DNA from: Pseudomonas sp. B21-040 | Lineage (GTDB): Bacteria; Pseudomonadota; Gammaproteobacteria; Pseudomonadales; Pseudomonadaceae | Direction: 5' to 3' | Length of the DNA stretch: 64,000 bases | Assembly (NCBI RefSeq): GCF_024748695.1 | Contig: NZ_CP087176.1 | Location: 551,501-615,500, forward strand | Shown: positions 48,749-59,925 of the stretch, in pieces | Layout: every line of letters starts with the position of its first letter | How positions within the stretch are numbered: position 1 is the stretch's first letter | Translations under genes and position numbers: made by a program | Notes under the pieces: model-generated | What the model was told of the DNA's origin: nothing | Database searches by the model: none | The model's input: the letters and a program-made list of their open reading frames with translations, nothing else

Positions 48749-49657
48749 TCAGTCGGGGGAGGTGGGGTTGTCGACTTGCTCCAGCATCCATTTCACAAAA
48801 TCGCGCACCTTGGGCACTTCTGCCGAATGCTCGGGATACGCCAGGTAATAGGCATCCGTGCTGGGCATTGCATGCTGCCAGGGAATGACCAGTTTGCCGT
48901 CGGCCAATTCCTCTTCCACCAGAAACCGTGGCAACAGTGCCACGCCGCAGCCGACTTGCGCTGCACGGATGCACATATAAAAGGTTTCAAAACGCGGGCC
49001 GTGGTAGCTGTGCTCGGTGTGGTAGCCCTGACTGTCGAACCAGTCGTGCCACGCCTGGGGGCGGGAGGCGTTTTGCAGCAGGACCAGGTCGGTGAGTTGC
49101 GTCGGATCGGTGAACGGCGTGTCCGGCAGGCTGCCCGGTGCGCAGACCGGCACCAGTTCCTCGCCAAACAGCTTCAGGCATTCAGTGCCGGGCCGTGAAC
49201 CCTGGCCGAAGTAAAACGCCAGGTCGCTGCGACCTTGCAGCAAATCGTCGGCTTCCTGCTCGCTGCACAGGTCCAGATGGATCGACGGATGGCGCAGGCG
49301 CCAGCCTTTCAGGCGTGGGACCAGCCAGCGCGCACCGAAGGTCGGTGGGGTGGAGACGCGCAAGACTTCGGTTTCACCGCCGTAGGAGCGCAGGTAATGG
49401 GTCGACATTTCGACCTGGGTGAGGATTTTTCGTACTTCCACCAGGTACAAATCACCGGCCGGGGTCATTTGCAGGCGTCGGCGCACACGACGGAACAACA
49501 AGTGCTGCAACAACTCTTCGAGTTGCGCGACCTGTTTACTGACGGCGCTCTGGGTCAGGTTCAGCTCTTCGGCGGCGCGTGTGAAGCTCAAATGCCGGGT
49601 CACGGCCTCGAAACACTGCAGTGCTGTGATCGACGGCAGGTAGCGTTTATTCAGCAT
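48749..49657 (-). CDS. LysR family transcriptional regulator, divergent from amaB
   Basis: A 302-residue LysR regulator. The start at 49657 ([20 protein letters not shown]) gives the N-terminal winged helix-turn-helix ([20 protein letters not shown]) and a C-terminal periplasmic-binding-like effector domain. It is divergent from amaB with about 175 bases between starts, so it probably controls the pipecolate/lysine genes. It belongs to the GcvA-like subgroup by its N-terminus. Its effector is unknown. Confidence 0.9.
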   Translation of the reverse strand: MLNKRYLPSITALQCFEAVTRHLSFTRAAEELNLTQSAVSKQVAQLEELLQHLLFRRVRRRLQMTPAGDLYLVEVRKILTQVEMSTHYLRSYGGETEVLRVSTPPTFGARWLVPRLKGWRLRHPSIHLDLCSEQEADDLLQGRSDLAFYFGQGSRPGTECLKLFGEELVPVCAPGSLPDTPFTDPTQLTDLVLLQNASRPQAWHDWFDSQGYHTEHSYHGPRFETFYMCIRAAQVGCGVALLPRFLVEEELADGKLVIPWQHAMPSTDAYYLAYPEHSAEVPKVRDFVKWMLEQVDNPTSPD

Positions 49658-49832
49658 GGGTAGTCCTTTTTCTTGTTTCTTACTGACCAGCAATTCGCAG
49701 CATGAATAAACGGAATGATATCTCTCTTAAAGGTCGTTTGTTGGGTAGCCTTCGGGAAGCTAAAACTACAGGTCTGATCAGCCGTGATTATTTCGGCTGC
49801 ACCCTTTGTGTTTTTCGCTTGAGGAGTGACCC

Positions 49833-51323
49833 ATGGTTGCCGCATTGCTTGATCGTCTTGGTGTGAACCCGGCCCTGTACCAGAACGGCAAAGTGCCGGT
49901 GCATTCGCCGATTGATGGCAGCCGGATTGCCGCCGTGAACTGGGAAGGCGCCGCTGAAGTCGAGCAGCACATCAGTCGTGCCGATCATGCGTTCGAATTG
50001 TGGCGCAAGGTCCCGGCGCCGCGCCGTGGCGAACTGGTGCGCCAACTGGGCGACATTCTGCGTGAATATAAGGCTGACCTCGGTGAGTTGGTCTCCTGGG
50101 AAGCTGGCAAGATTACTCAGGAAGGCCTGGGTGAAGTTCAGGAAATGATCGACATCTGCGATTTCGCGGTCGGTCTGTCCCGTCAGTTGTACGGTTTGAC
50201 TATTGCGTCCGAGCGTCCTGGCCACCACATGCGCGAAACCTGGCACCCGCTGGGCGTCGTCGGCGTGATCAGTGCGTTCAACTTCCCGGTCGCGGTCTGG
50301 GCCTGGAACACCACGCTGGCGCTGGTCTGCGGCAACCCGGTGATCTGGAAACCTTCGGAAAAAACCCCGCTGACCGCGCTGGCCTGCCAGGCGCTGTTCG
50401 ATCGCGTACTGAAAAATTTCAGCGACGCGCCACCCCACTTGAGCCAAGTGATCATTGGCGGTCGTGATGCCGGCGAAGCGCTGGTTGATGACCCGCGTGT
50501 CGCGCTGATCAGCGCCACCGGCAGCACCCGCATGGGCCGCGAAGTGGCGCCGAAAATTGCCGCGCGTTTTGCTCGCAGCATTCTGGAACTGGGCGGCAAC
50601 AACGCGATGATCCTCGGCCCAAGCGCCGACCTGGACATGGCCGTTCGCGCCATCCTGTTCAGCGCCGTCGGTACCGCCGGTCAGCGTTGCACCACCCTGC
50701 GTCGTTTGATCGCGCACGAATCGGTGAAGGAAGAGATCGTCACTCGCCTCAAGGCGGCGTACTCCAAAGTGCGCATCGGCCATCCACTGGAAGGCAATCT
50801 GATCGGCCCGTTGATCGATAAACACAGCTTCGACAGCATGCAGGACGCGCTGGAGCAGGCCTTGAGCGAAGGCGGCCGTGTGTTTGGCGGCAAGCGCCAA
50901 CTGGAAGACAAATTCCCGAATGCCTACTACGTTGCACCGGCCATTGTTGAAATGCCGGAGCAAAGTGACGTCGTGTGCCATGAAACCTTTGCACCGATTC
51001 TGTACGTGATCGGTTACAACGATTTCAACGAAGCCTTGCGCTTGAACAATGCCGTGCCACAGGGCCTGTCGTCCTGCATCTTCACCACCGACGTGCGTGA
51101 AGCCGAGCAATTCATGTCGGCGGTGGGCAGCGATTGCGGGATTGCCAACGTCAACATCGGCCCGAGCGGCGCAGAAATCGGTGGCGCGTTTGGTGGCGAA
51201 AAAGAAACTGGCGGTGGTCGTGAGTCGGGCTCCGACGCATGGCGCGGCTACATGCGCCGTCAGACCAACACTGTGAACTACTCGCTGGAGTTGCCGTTGG
51301 CGCAGGGCATCACGTTCGACTAA
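49833..51323 (+). CDS. amaB: L-aminoadipate-semialdehyde (piperideine-6-carboxylate) dehydrogenase
   Basis: A 496-residue aldehyde dehydrogenase of family 7. The active-site Glu252 is in ELGGNNAM and Cys286 in GQRCTT. It is followed by amaA, the gene pair for L-lysine degradation through pipecolate in pseudomonads, where AmaB oxidises the semialdehyde to L-2-aminoadipate. The ribosome binding site is GAGGAG. The reaction is inferred from family and the pairing with amaA. Confidence 0.9.
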   Translation: MVAALLDRLGVNPALYQNGKVPVHSPIDGSRIAAVNWEGAAEVEQHISRADHAFELWRKVPAPRRGELVRQLGDILREYKADLGELVSWEAGKITQEGLGEVQEMIDICDFAVGLSRQLYGLTIASERPGHHMRETWHPLGVVGVISAFNFPVAVWAWNTTLALVCGNPVIWKPSEKTPLTALACQALFDRVLKNFSDAPPHLSQVIIGGRDAGEALVDDPRVALISATGSTRMGREVAPKIAARFARSILELGGNNAMILGPSADLDMAVRAILFSAVGTAGQRCTTLRRLIAHESVKEEIVTRLKAAYSKVRIGHPLEGNLIGPLIDKHSFDSMQDALEQALSEGGRVFGGKRQLEDKFPNAYYVAPAIVEMPEQSDVVCHETFAPILYVIGYNDFNEALRLNNAVPQGLSSCIFTTDVREAEQFMSAVGSDCGIANVNIGPSGAEIGGAFGGEKETGGGRESGSDAWRGYMRRQTNTVNYSLELPLAQGITFD

Positions 51324-51345
51324 GCGCAGCTTTTGAGCTCATGTT

Positions 51346-51452
51346 GATCGTTCCCACGCTCTGCGTGGGAATGCCTCAATGGACACTCTGCGTCCGCTCT
51401 TGGGACGCGGAGCGTCCCGGGCTGCATTCCCACGCCGAGCGTGGGAACGATC
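51346..51452. repeat. inverted repeat, class 3
   Basis: gatcgttcccacgctctgcg (from 51346) recurs inverted as gcgtgggaacgatc (ending 51452), with an inner inverted pair. It shares its sequence with the copy at 37081-37183. It lies inside the amaB-amaA gap. Confidence 0.85.
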
Positions 51453-51483
51453 GGGTTGGTTAGGTTTCTGTTGGAGTCTGGCA

Positions 51484-52767
51484 ATGCCGTTACGCGAAGA
51501 GTGTCTGTGGGAAAAACTGACGCCGCAAAGGCCCGACAACGCGGCGCTCAAGGGTGAAGTAACAGTCGATGTCTGCGTCATCGGTGCCGGTTTCACCGGT
51601 CTGTCGGCGGCGGTGCATCTGCTGGAACAAGGTAAATCGGTTTGTGTGCTGGAAGCGCATCGCGTTGGCCACGGTGGCTCGGGGCGCAATGTCGGCCTGG
51701 TCAACGCTGGCATGTGGATTCCACCGGACGACATCGAAGCCGGGTTCGGCGAAGCGGTGGGCAGTCAGCTCAATCGCATGCTTGGCGCGGCACCTGCCCT
51801 GGTGTTCAGCCTTGTGGACAAATACAACATCGATTGCCAGTTACGCCGCGAAGGCACGCTGCACATGGCGCACAACGCCCGTGGCGAAGCGGATTTGCGC
51901 AGTCGTGAAGAACAATGGAAACGTCGCGGGGCGCCCGTCGAACTATTGACGGGCCAAGCCTGCGAGCAGGCGACGGGCACTAAAAAAATCGCTGCCGCAC
52001 TGCTTGATCGCCGTGCTGGCACCCTCAACCCGATGGCCTACACCACCGGACTGGCCAAGGCGGCCATCGGCCTCGGTGGCCAATTGTTCGACCATTCTCC
52101 GGTCACCCGGTTAGAACGTCAGGGCCAGCGTTGGTCGGTGCAAACCGCCCAGGGTTCGGTTATGGCCGAGAAAGTCGTAATCGCCTCCAACGCCTACACC
52201 GAAGGCGACTGGACCGAACTGCGGCGCAATTTCTTTCCCGGTTACTACTATCAAGTGGCCTCGGTCCCGCTGACCGAAGACGCCGCGCAACAGATTCTGC
52301 CCGGCGGCCAGGGCTCCTGGGACACCCGCCAGGTACTCAGCAGCATTCGTCGTGACAAAGACGGGCGCCTGTTGCTCGGCAGCCTCGGCAATGGCAACCA
52401 GAAACCCGCCTGGTTCCTGAAAGCCTGGGCCGATCGTGTTCAGCAACACTATTTTCCCTACCTTAAACCGGTGGAGTGGGAATGCACCTGGACCGGTTGC
52501 ATCGCCTTCACGCCGGATCATTTGATGCGCCTGTTCGAGCCGGCGCCCGGTTTAGTGGCAGTCACCGGTTACAACGGTCGGGGCGTGACGACAGGTACGG
52601 TCGTCGGCAAAGCCTTTGCCGATTACTTGTGTAACGGAAATCCTCACGCTTTGCCGATTCCCTTCGCGCCCATGCAGCCATTGGCCGGGGTCGGATTGCG
52701 CAGTTGTCTATACGAGGCGGGGTTCTCGCTGTATCACGCAGGCCAGTGCTTGCGGATCGTTATCTGA
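51484..52767 (+). CDS. amaA: L-pipecolate oxidase (FAD-dependent oxidoreductase)
   Basis: A 427-residue DAO-family flavoenzyme. The start at 51484 (MPLREECLWEKLTPQRPD) has GGAG upstream; an in-frame extension to 51379 is translated repeat and is rejected. The FAD-binding GAGFTG (34-39) follows VDVCVI, and the C-terminal GYNGRGVTTGTVVGKAFADY is typical of the family. In P. putida its partner AmaB follows it in lysine catabolism; here the order is amaB then amaA, oxidising L-pipecolate to piperideine-6-carboxylate. Confidence 0.9.
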   Translation: MPLREECLWEKLTPQRPDNAALKGEVTVDVCVIGAGFTGLSAAVHLLEQGKSVCVLEAHRVGHGGSGRNVGLVNAGMWIPPDDIEAGFGEAVGSQLNRMLGAAPALVFSLVDKYNIDCQLRREGTLHMAHNARGEADLRSREEQWKRRGAPVELLTGQACEQATGTKKIAAALLDRRAGTLNPMAYTTGLAKAAIGLGGQLFDHSPVTRLERQGQRWSVQTAQGSVMAEKVVIASNAYTEGDWTELRRNFFPGYYYQVASVPLTEDAAQQILPGGQGSWDTRQVLSSIRRDKDGRLLLGSLGNGNQKPAWFLKAWADRVQQHYFPYLKPVEWECTWTGCIAFTPDHLMRLFEPAPGLVAVTGYNGRGVTTGTVVGKAFADYLCNGNPHALPIPFAPMQPLAGVGLRSCLYEAGFSLYHAGQCLRIVI

Positions 52768-52822
52768 TTGTTGAAATTTGTTGCTGAAAGCGGCGCTTTT
52801 CGGCTTTGCGTCTAGCCTGTAA

Positions 52823-52850
52823 TGGTGCGGGTTGTAGCAGTCCCGCACCA
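52823..52850. terminator. hairpin after amaA
   Basis: TGGTGCGGG (52823-52831) pairs with CCCGCACCA (52842-52850). It lies about 55 bases after amaA. No T-run follows, so it is a possible weak terminator. Confidence 0.5.
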
Positions 52851-53058
52851 GCAGTGTGCACTTCGGTGACGCACGTTGTTACAGGCTGGTTGCACGTCGT
52901 TTGACGCCGCGGTTGCAATGATGGCGCATGCGGGTTGCGCCTTTAAAAATAAATGGTTTCACCTTCCGCGGTTTAGACGGTTGCACGCCCAATGAAAATG
53001 GGAACAAAACAGTCGTAAAAACAATAATGCAGCGACTTTTTTCAGAATAAAAAACCGA

Positions 53059-53074
53059 TGGCACGGCCCTTGCT
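53059..53074 (+). promoter_or_regulatory. sigma-54 promoter of braC
   Basis: TGGCACGGCCCTTGCT matches the -24/-12 consensus TGGCACG-N4-TTGCW exactly. Predicted start is near 53085, 47 bases before braC. The 290 bases upstream (from 52768) hold only the amaA hairpin and AT-rich sequence, suitable for enhancer and IHF binding. Confidence 0.9.
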
Positions 53075-53131
53075 CTGAGCATTCAGTGAAGTCGCAGTGC
53101 CAACTAAAAAAAAACCTTGGAGCACCACCTC

Positions 53132-54265
53132 ATGTCCCAGACGTTTTACAAGAAAGGCTTTCTGGCCCTCGCAGTGGCAGCTGCGTTGGGTGTTTCTGCG
53201 TTTGCTCAAGCTGATGTGAAAATCGGTGTGGCGGGCCCGATGACAGGCGCCAACGCGGCATTTGGCGAGCAGTACATGAAGGGTGCACAGGCTGCAGCCG
53301 ACGCGGTCAACGCGGCGGGCGGCGTTAACGGGGAAAAAATCGTGCTGGTCAAGGGCGATGACGCCTGCGAACCGAAACAGGCTGTGACGGTCGCCAAGGA
53401 CCTGACCAACCAGAAGGTCGCTGGCGTGGTCGGTCACTTCTGCTCCTCGTCGACTATCCCGGCCTCCGAGATTTACGACGAAGCGGGCATCATCGTAATG
53501 ACTCCAGGTTCCACCAACCCGGCCGTTACCGAGCGCGGCCTGAGCGCCATGTTCCGTATGTGCGGGCGTGACGATCAGCAAGGCATCGTGGCCGGCGACT
53601 ACATCGTCGACGTGCTCAAGGGCAAGAAAGTTGCTGTCATCCACGACAAAGACACCTACGGCCAAGGTCTGGCTGATGCCACCAAGGCTCAGTTGGTCAA
53701 GCGTGGCGTGACTCCGGTCATCTACGAAGGCCTGACCCGCGGCGAAAAAGACTTCAGCGCCCTGGTCACCAAAATTCGCGCTGCTGGCGCCGACGTCGTC
53801 TACTTCGGCGGTCTGCACCCTGAAGCCGGTCCATTGGTTAAACAACTGCGTACCGAAGGCCTGAAAGACGTGAAATTCATGTCCGATGACGGCATCGTGA
53901 CCGACGAACTGGTGACCACCGCTGGTGGCGCGCAGTATGTCGATGGCGTGCTGATGACCTTCGGCGCCGACCCACGCCTGCTGCCAGACAGCAAGACCGT
54001 GGTAGATGCATTCCGCAAGGCCGGCACCGAGCCTGAAGGCTACACCCTCTACGCTTACGCAACGGTCCAGGCCCTGGCCGCTGGCTTCAATGGCGCCAAG
54101 TCCAACAAGGGCGAAGACGCCGCTGCTTGGCTGAAAAAGAACCCGGTCAAAACCGTGATGGGCGAGAAGACCTGGGACGCCAAAGGCGACCTGAAAGTCT
54201 CCGACTACGTGGTTTACCAGTGGGACAAGGACGGCAAATACCATCAGCTGGAAAAACAGAAGTAA
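53132..54265 (+). CDS. braC: branched-chain amino acid ABC transporter substrate-binding protein
   Basis: A 377-residue periplasmic binding protein of the LIV/Leu family. The start at 53132 has TTGGAG upstream; the signal peptide runs to about residue 27 (GVSAFAQA). Mature features: GVAGPMTGANAAFGEQYMKG, VGHFCSSSTIPASEIYDEA, MSDDGIVTDELV. It is separated from the permease genes by a REP repeat, and its sigma-54 promoter implies high, nitrogen-regulated expression. Confidence 0.95.
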   Translation: MSQTFYKKGFLALAVAAALGVSAFAQADVKIGVAGPMTGANAAFGEQYMKGAQAAADAVNAAGGVNGEKIVLVKGDDACEPKQAVTVAKDLTNQKVAGVVGHFCSSSTIPASEIYDEAGIIVMTPGSTNPAVTERGLSAMFRMCGRDDQQGIVAGDYIVDVLKGKKVAVIHDKDTYGQGLADATKAQLVKRGVTPVIYEGLTRGEKDFSALVTKIRAAGADVVYFGGLHPEAGPLVKQLRTEGLKDVKFMSDDGIVTDELVTTAGGAQYVDGVLMTFGADPRLLPDSKTVVDAFRKAGTEPEGYTLYAYATVQALAAGFNGAKSNKGEDAAAWLKKNPVKTVMGEKTWDAKGDLKVSDYVVYQWDKDGKYHQLEKQK

Positions 54266-54295
54266 GGGCTGACCCAATCGGCTGACCCCACAGTT

Positions 54296-54393
54296 TCCCT
54301 GTAGGCGCGAGCCCGCTCGCGATGACGGACTGACAGGCAACACATTTGTTGAATGTTAAACCGTCATCGCGAGCAGGCTCGCTCCTACAGGGA
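54296..54393. repeat. REP doublet (REPIN), class 1
   Basis: Arms tccctgtaggcgcgagcccg (from 54296) and ctcgctcctacaggga (ending 54393) are inverted around about 60 bases. It lies between braC and braD and may allow the two to be expressed at different levels. Confidence 0.82.
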
Positions 54394-54504
54394 GCGGTGG
54401 TGTCGGCTGATCGTGGCTGACATTGCTCCGACGTAAATCTGTATTTTCCTTAGAAGAGCCGCACACCCACAGGTGTACAGGTTCTCATTGCGTGAGATTG
54501 CGTT

Positions 54505-55419
<915 letters not shown>

Positions 55420-55422
55420 GCG

Positions 55423-56702
55423 ATGTCTTCAACCACTAAAAAAACCATTGATATCAAAAGAAGCCTGGTTGACGCGATTCTTGCCGGCCTTGTAGCGCTC
55501 ATCGTGTTTGGTCCGATTGTTGGCATTGTCCTCGACGGCTATGGCTTCAACCTGCAACCAACACGAGTGGCGTGGATTGTCGCCATCGTCATGGCTGGCC
55601 GCTTTGCTTTGAGCCTGTTCCTGCAAACACCCAAGGGTTTGAGAATTCTCGAAGGGTTTGAAACCACGGGCTCCGGGGTTCATGTACTGCCACCCGATTA
55701 CAAATCACGGTTGCGCTGGATCATCCCGCTGATGGTCGTCATTGCCGTGGTGTTTCCGTTTTTCTCCAACTCCTACCTGCTGGGCGTGGTCATCCTCGGG
55801 TTGATCTACGTGTTGCTCGGTCTGGGGCTGAACATCGTGGTCGGCCTGGCCGGCCTGCTCGACCTGGGTTACGTGGCGTTCTACGCCATCGGTGCCTACG
55901 GTTTGGCGCTCGGTTACCAGTACCTCGGCCTGGGCTTCTGGACGGTGCTGCCACTGGCGGCAATTACGGCAGGCCTTGCCGGTTGCATCCTGGGCTTCCC
56001 GGTGTTGCGTCTGCACGGTGACTACCTGGCAATCGTGACGTTGGGCTTCGGTGAAATCATCCGCTTGATCCTCAACAACTGGCTGTCGCTGACCGGTGGC
56101 CCGAACGGCATGCCGGCACCGCTGCCGACGTTCTTCGGTCTGGAGTTCGGCAAACGGGCGAAAGACGGCGGGGTACCGTTCCACGAGTTCTTCGGCATCG
56201 CCTACAACCCCGACGTGAAGTACTACTTCATCTATGCGGTGTTGTTCATGGTCGTGCTGGCCGTGTTGTACATCAAGCACCGCTTGACCCGCATGCCGGT
56301 CGGCCGCGCCTGGGAAGCCCTGCGTGAAGACGAAATCGCCTGCCGCTCCATGGGCCTGAACCACGTGCTGGTGAAGCTCTCGGCCTTCACCATCGGTGCA
56401 TCGACGGCCGGTCTGGCCGGTGTGTTCTTCGCCACCTACCAGGGTTTCGTCAACCCGACTTCATTCACCTTCTTCGAATCGGCCCTGATCCTCGCCATTG
56501 TGGTACTGGGCGGTATGGGTTCGACCATCGGCGTGGTGATTGCAGCCTTCGTGCTGACCGTCGCCCCGGAACTGCTGCGTGGTTTCGCGGAGTATCGCGT
56601 GCTGCTGTTCGGCATCCTGATGGTGTTGATGATGATCTGGCGACCGCGCGGCCTGATCCGGATCAGCCGTACCGGTGTGACCCCGCGTAAAGGAGTAGCG
56701 CC

Positions 56703-56706
<4 letters not shown>
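55423..56706 (+). CDS. braE: branched-chain amino acid ABC permease LivM/BraE
   Basis: A 427-residue permease with about ten helices and an N-terminal extension of about 80 residues before the LivM core, as in other pseudomonads. Core motifs: GLNIVVGLAGLLDLGYVAFY and the loop PVGRAWEALREDEIACRSMG. Its stop overlaps the braF start (ATGA). Confidence 0.95.
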
Positions 56707-57571
<865 letters not shown>

Positions 57572-57575
<4 letters not shown>

Positions 57576-58288
57576 CGCAACCCATCCTCGAACTCAAGGA
57601 ACTGGACGTGTTTTACGGGCCGATCCAGGCCCTGAAAAAAGTCTCGCTGCACATCAATGAAGGTGAAACGGTCAGCCTGATCGGCTCCAACGGTGCCGGC
57701 AAGTCGACGCTGCTGATGTCGATCTTCGGCCAGCCGCGGGCGGCTGACGGGCAGATCATCTACCAGGGCGTGGACATTACCCACAAGTCGTCCCACTACA
57801 TTGCGTCGAACGGCATCGCTCAATCGCCGGAAGGCCGGCGGGTATTCCCCGACATGACCGTCGAGGAAAACCTGCTGATGGGCACCATCCCGATCGGTGA
57901 CAAGTACGCCAAGGAAGACATGCAACGCATGTTCGAGTTGTTTCCGCGACTCGAAGAACGGCGCACTCAGCGGGCGATGACCATGTCTGGCGGCGAGCAG
58001 CAAATGCTCGCCATCGCGCGCGCATTGATGAGTCGGCCGAAACTGCTGTTGCTCGACGAGCCAAGCCTGGGGTTGGCGCCGATTGTGGTGAAACAGATCT
58101 TCGCCACCCTTCGGGAACTGGCCAAAACCGGCATGACGATCTTCCTGGTCGAGCAGAACGCCAACCATGCGCTTCGGTTGTCAGACCGGGCGTACGTGAT
58201 GGTCAACGGTGAGATTCGCATGACCGGCACCGGCAAGGAGCTGCTGGTTAACGAGGATGTGCGTAACGCCTACCTCGGCGGTCACTGA
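57572..58288 (+). CDS. braG: branched-chain amino acid ABC ATPase LivF/BraG
   Basis: A 238-residue ATP-binding subunit, partner of BraF. Walker A GSNGAGKST (38-46), signature MSGGEQQMLAIARAL, Walker B LLLLDEPSLGLAP. It ends the operon at a strong terminator. Confidence 0.96.
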
Positions 58289-58307
58289 GTCTGCGTGGTT
58301 ATGCACA

Positions 58308-58338
58308 AGCCCCGGCGCGCAATCGCCGGGGCTTTTTT
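58308..58338 (+). terminator. rho-independent terminator of the bra operon
   Basis: AGCCCCGGCG (58308-58317) pairs with CGCCGGGGCT (58324-58333) around CGCAAT, followed by a run of six T residues. Confidence 0.92.
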
Positions 58339-58344
58339 ACATCC

Positions 58345-58944
58345 TTGATTCGGCACCAAGCTCGATGGGCGGTGGGGTGAGTTGAAATTGTGGAAAACAA
58401 TCTTCACAAGCTCGCAAAGCGCGACATAAAGCCGCTGCAAATAGTTGTTTTGTCACGGTTTTGACTTGTCCCCGTTTGCTGTGGAGCTGGCTGTGAATAA
58501 CGTGGGAGTAGCTGACTGGACGCCTTTAAAGCCGTGGCTTGTGGCGTGGTGGTTGTTTTTTGATCAGGCGTTTTTGCGCGACTCTGAACCGCAGTTGTCA
58601 ACCTTTTTATTGGCGATAGAACTAGCACAAAACGGACAGGGCGAGCCTGTGGATAAGTCTGTGATTAAACTCTGGAAAGACTCGGCTGAGGGCCGTAGTT
58701 ACTGGCTTGGCGCCACTGCTGGTCTGTAGGAGAAATCGTGCAAAATGCATGGGGCTACACTGCGAGCATCCGAGGGTCAAGCAAAAAACTTTCAAAACTC
58801 CCCGCAAAGCCTTGTACACAGCGGCTTTCAACCTTTCCACTTGCCCCCGGAAACTGTGGACCGGCCTGTGGATAACATGCGCGCACATGGCTACAAGCCG
58901 CGGCGGACATGGTGTTGCCAGGGTTGAGCGTTTTTTGAGCAGAT
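58345..58944. other. gene-poor region with a DnaA-box cluster
   Basis: No established gene is recognised. Exact DnaA boxes TGTGGATAA occur at 58648-58656 and 58867-58875, with single-mismatch variants at 58389-58397 (TGTGGAAAA) and 58492-58500 (TGTGAATAA); all are in the same orientation. A plus-strand frame ending at 58729 (from 58445, or from a GTG at 58493) could encode a small protein (LKPWLVAWWLFFDQAFLRDS) but has unusual codon choice for this genome and no similarity I know. Confidence 0.55.
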
Positions 58945-59037
58945 TTGCGGTGGTTGCCGCTGTGTGCAAGGCCGGGCATGCTGCCAGCTGATTTTCTATT
59001 CCAAGGGCTGCCCGTCAGCCGAAGCAAGGAGAACACG

Positions 59038-59805
59038 ATGTCCAACACCCTGTTTATTACCGGCGCGACGTCCGGTTTTGGTGAAGCCTGTGCCCGCCGT
59101 TTTGCCGAGGCAGGCTGGAAGCTGGTACTGACAGGCCGTCGTGAAGAGCGCCTCAATGCCCTGTGCGCCGAATTGTCGAAGCAGACCGAGGTGCACGGCC
59201 TGGTGCTCGACGTGCGTGACCGCAAAGCCATGGAGGACGCGATTGCCAACCTGCCACCATCCTTCGCCAAGCTGCGCGGGCTGATCAACAATGCTGGCCT
59301 GGCGCTCGGTGTGGACCCGGCGCCCAAGTGCGATCTCGACGATTGGGACACCATGGTCGACACCAACATCAAGGGCCTGATGTACAGCACTCGTTTGCTG
59401 TTACCGCGCCTGATTGCTCATGGTCGTGGTGCCGGCATCGTTAACCTCGGCTCCATCGCCGGCAATTATCCGTACCCGGGCAGCCACGTGTATGGCGCGA
59501 GCAAGGCGTTCGTCAAACAGTTCTCCCTGAACCTGCGCTGCGACCTGCAAGGCACCGGCGTGCGCGTCAGCAACATCGAGCCGGGTCTGTGTGAGAGTGA
59601 GTTCTCGCTGGTGCGTTTTGCCGGTGACCAGGAGCGTTACAACGCGACGTACGCCGGTGCCGAGCCGATCCAGCCGCAAGACATCGCCGAGACCATTTTC
59701 TGGGTGCTCAACGCGCCGGCGCACATCAACATCAACAGCCTGGAACTGATGCCAGTGAGCCAGACCTGGAGCGGGTTTGCGATTGAGCGGAACGCGAAGG
59801 TTTAA
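59038..59805 (+). CDS. short-chain dehydrogenase/reductase (YdfG-like)
   Basis: A 255-residue classical SDR. The start at 59038 has AAGGAG nearby. Cofactor motif TGATSGFG (8-15), the NNAG motif, and the catalytic Ser139, Tyr152 and Lys156 (YGASKAFVK) are all present. The overall pattern is closest to YdfG, the NADP+-dependent 3-hydroxy acid (serine/malonic semialdehyde) dehydrogenase, but this substrate assignment is not certain. Confidence 0.9.
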   Translation: MSNTLFITGATSGFGEACARRFAEAGWKLVLTGRREERLNALCAELSKQTEVHGLVLDVRDRKAMEDAIANLPPSFAKLRGLINNAGLALGVDPAPKCDLDDWDTMVDTNIKGLMYSTRLLLPRLIAHGRGAGIVNLGSIAGNYPYPGSHVYGASKAFVKQFSLNLRCDLQGTGVRVSNIEPGLCESEFSLVRFAGDQERYNATYAGAEPIQPQDIAETIFWVLNAPAHININSLELMPVSQTWSGFAIERNAKV

Positions 59806-59820
59806 GACCGCGTAACGGCC

Positions 59821-59912
59821 AATCGCGGGCAAGCCCGGCTCCTACAGGTAACGTGTTGGATCGCCAATTGGCGAACGCTACAAGCCCTGTGGGAGCCGGG
59901 CTTGCCCGCGAT
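59821..59912. repeat. REP doublet (REPIN), class 1
   Basis: Arms aatcgcgggcaagcccggct (from 59821) and agccgggcttgcccgcgat (ending 59912) are inverted. It separates two convergent genes. Confidence 0.85.
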
Positions 59913-59925
59913 AGCTATCGGTCAG

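Noticed and set aside
49788..51110. Minus-strand frame antisense to amaB
   Set aside because: Aldehyde dehydrogenase motifs on the plus strand are unmistakable; the antisense frame has no motif.
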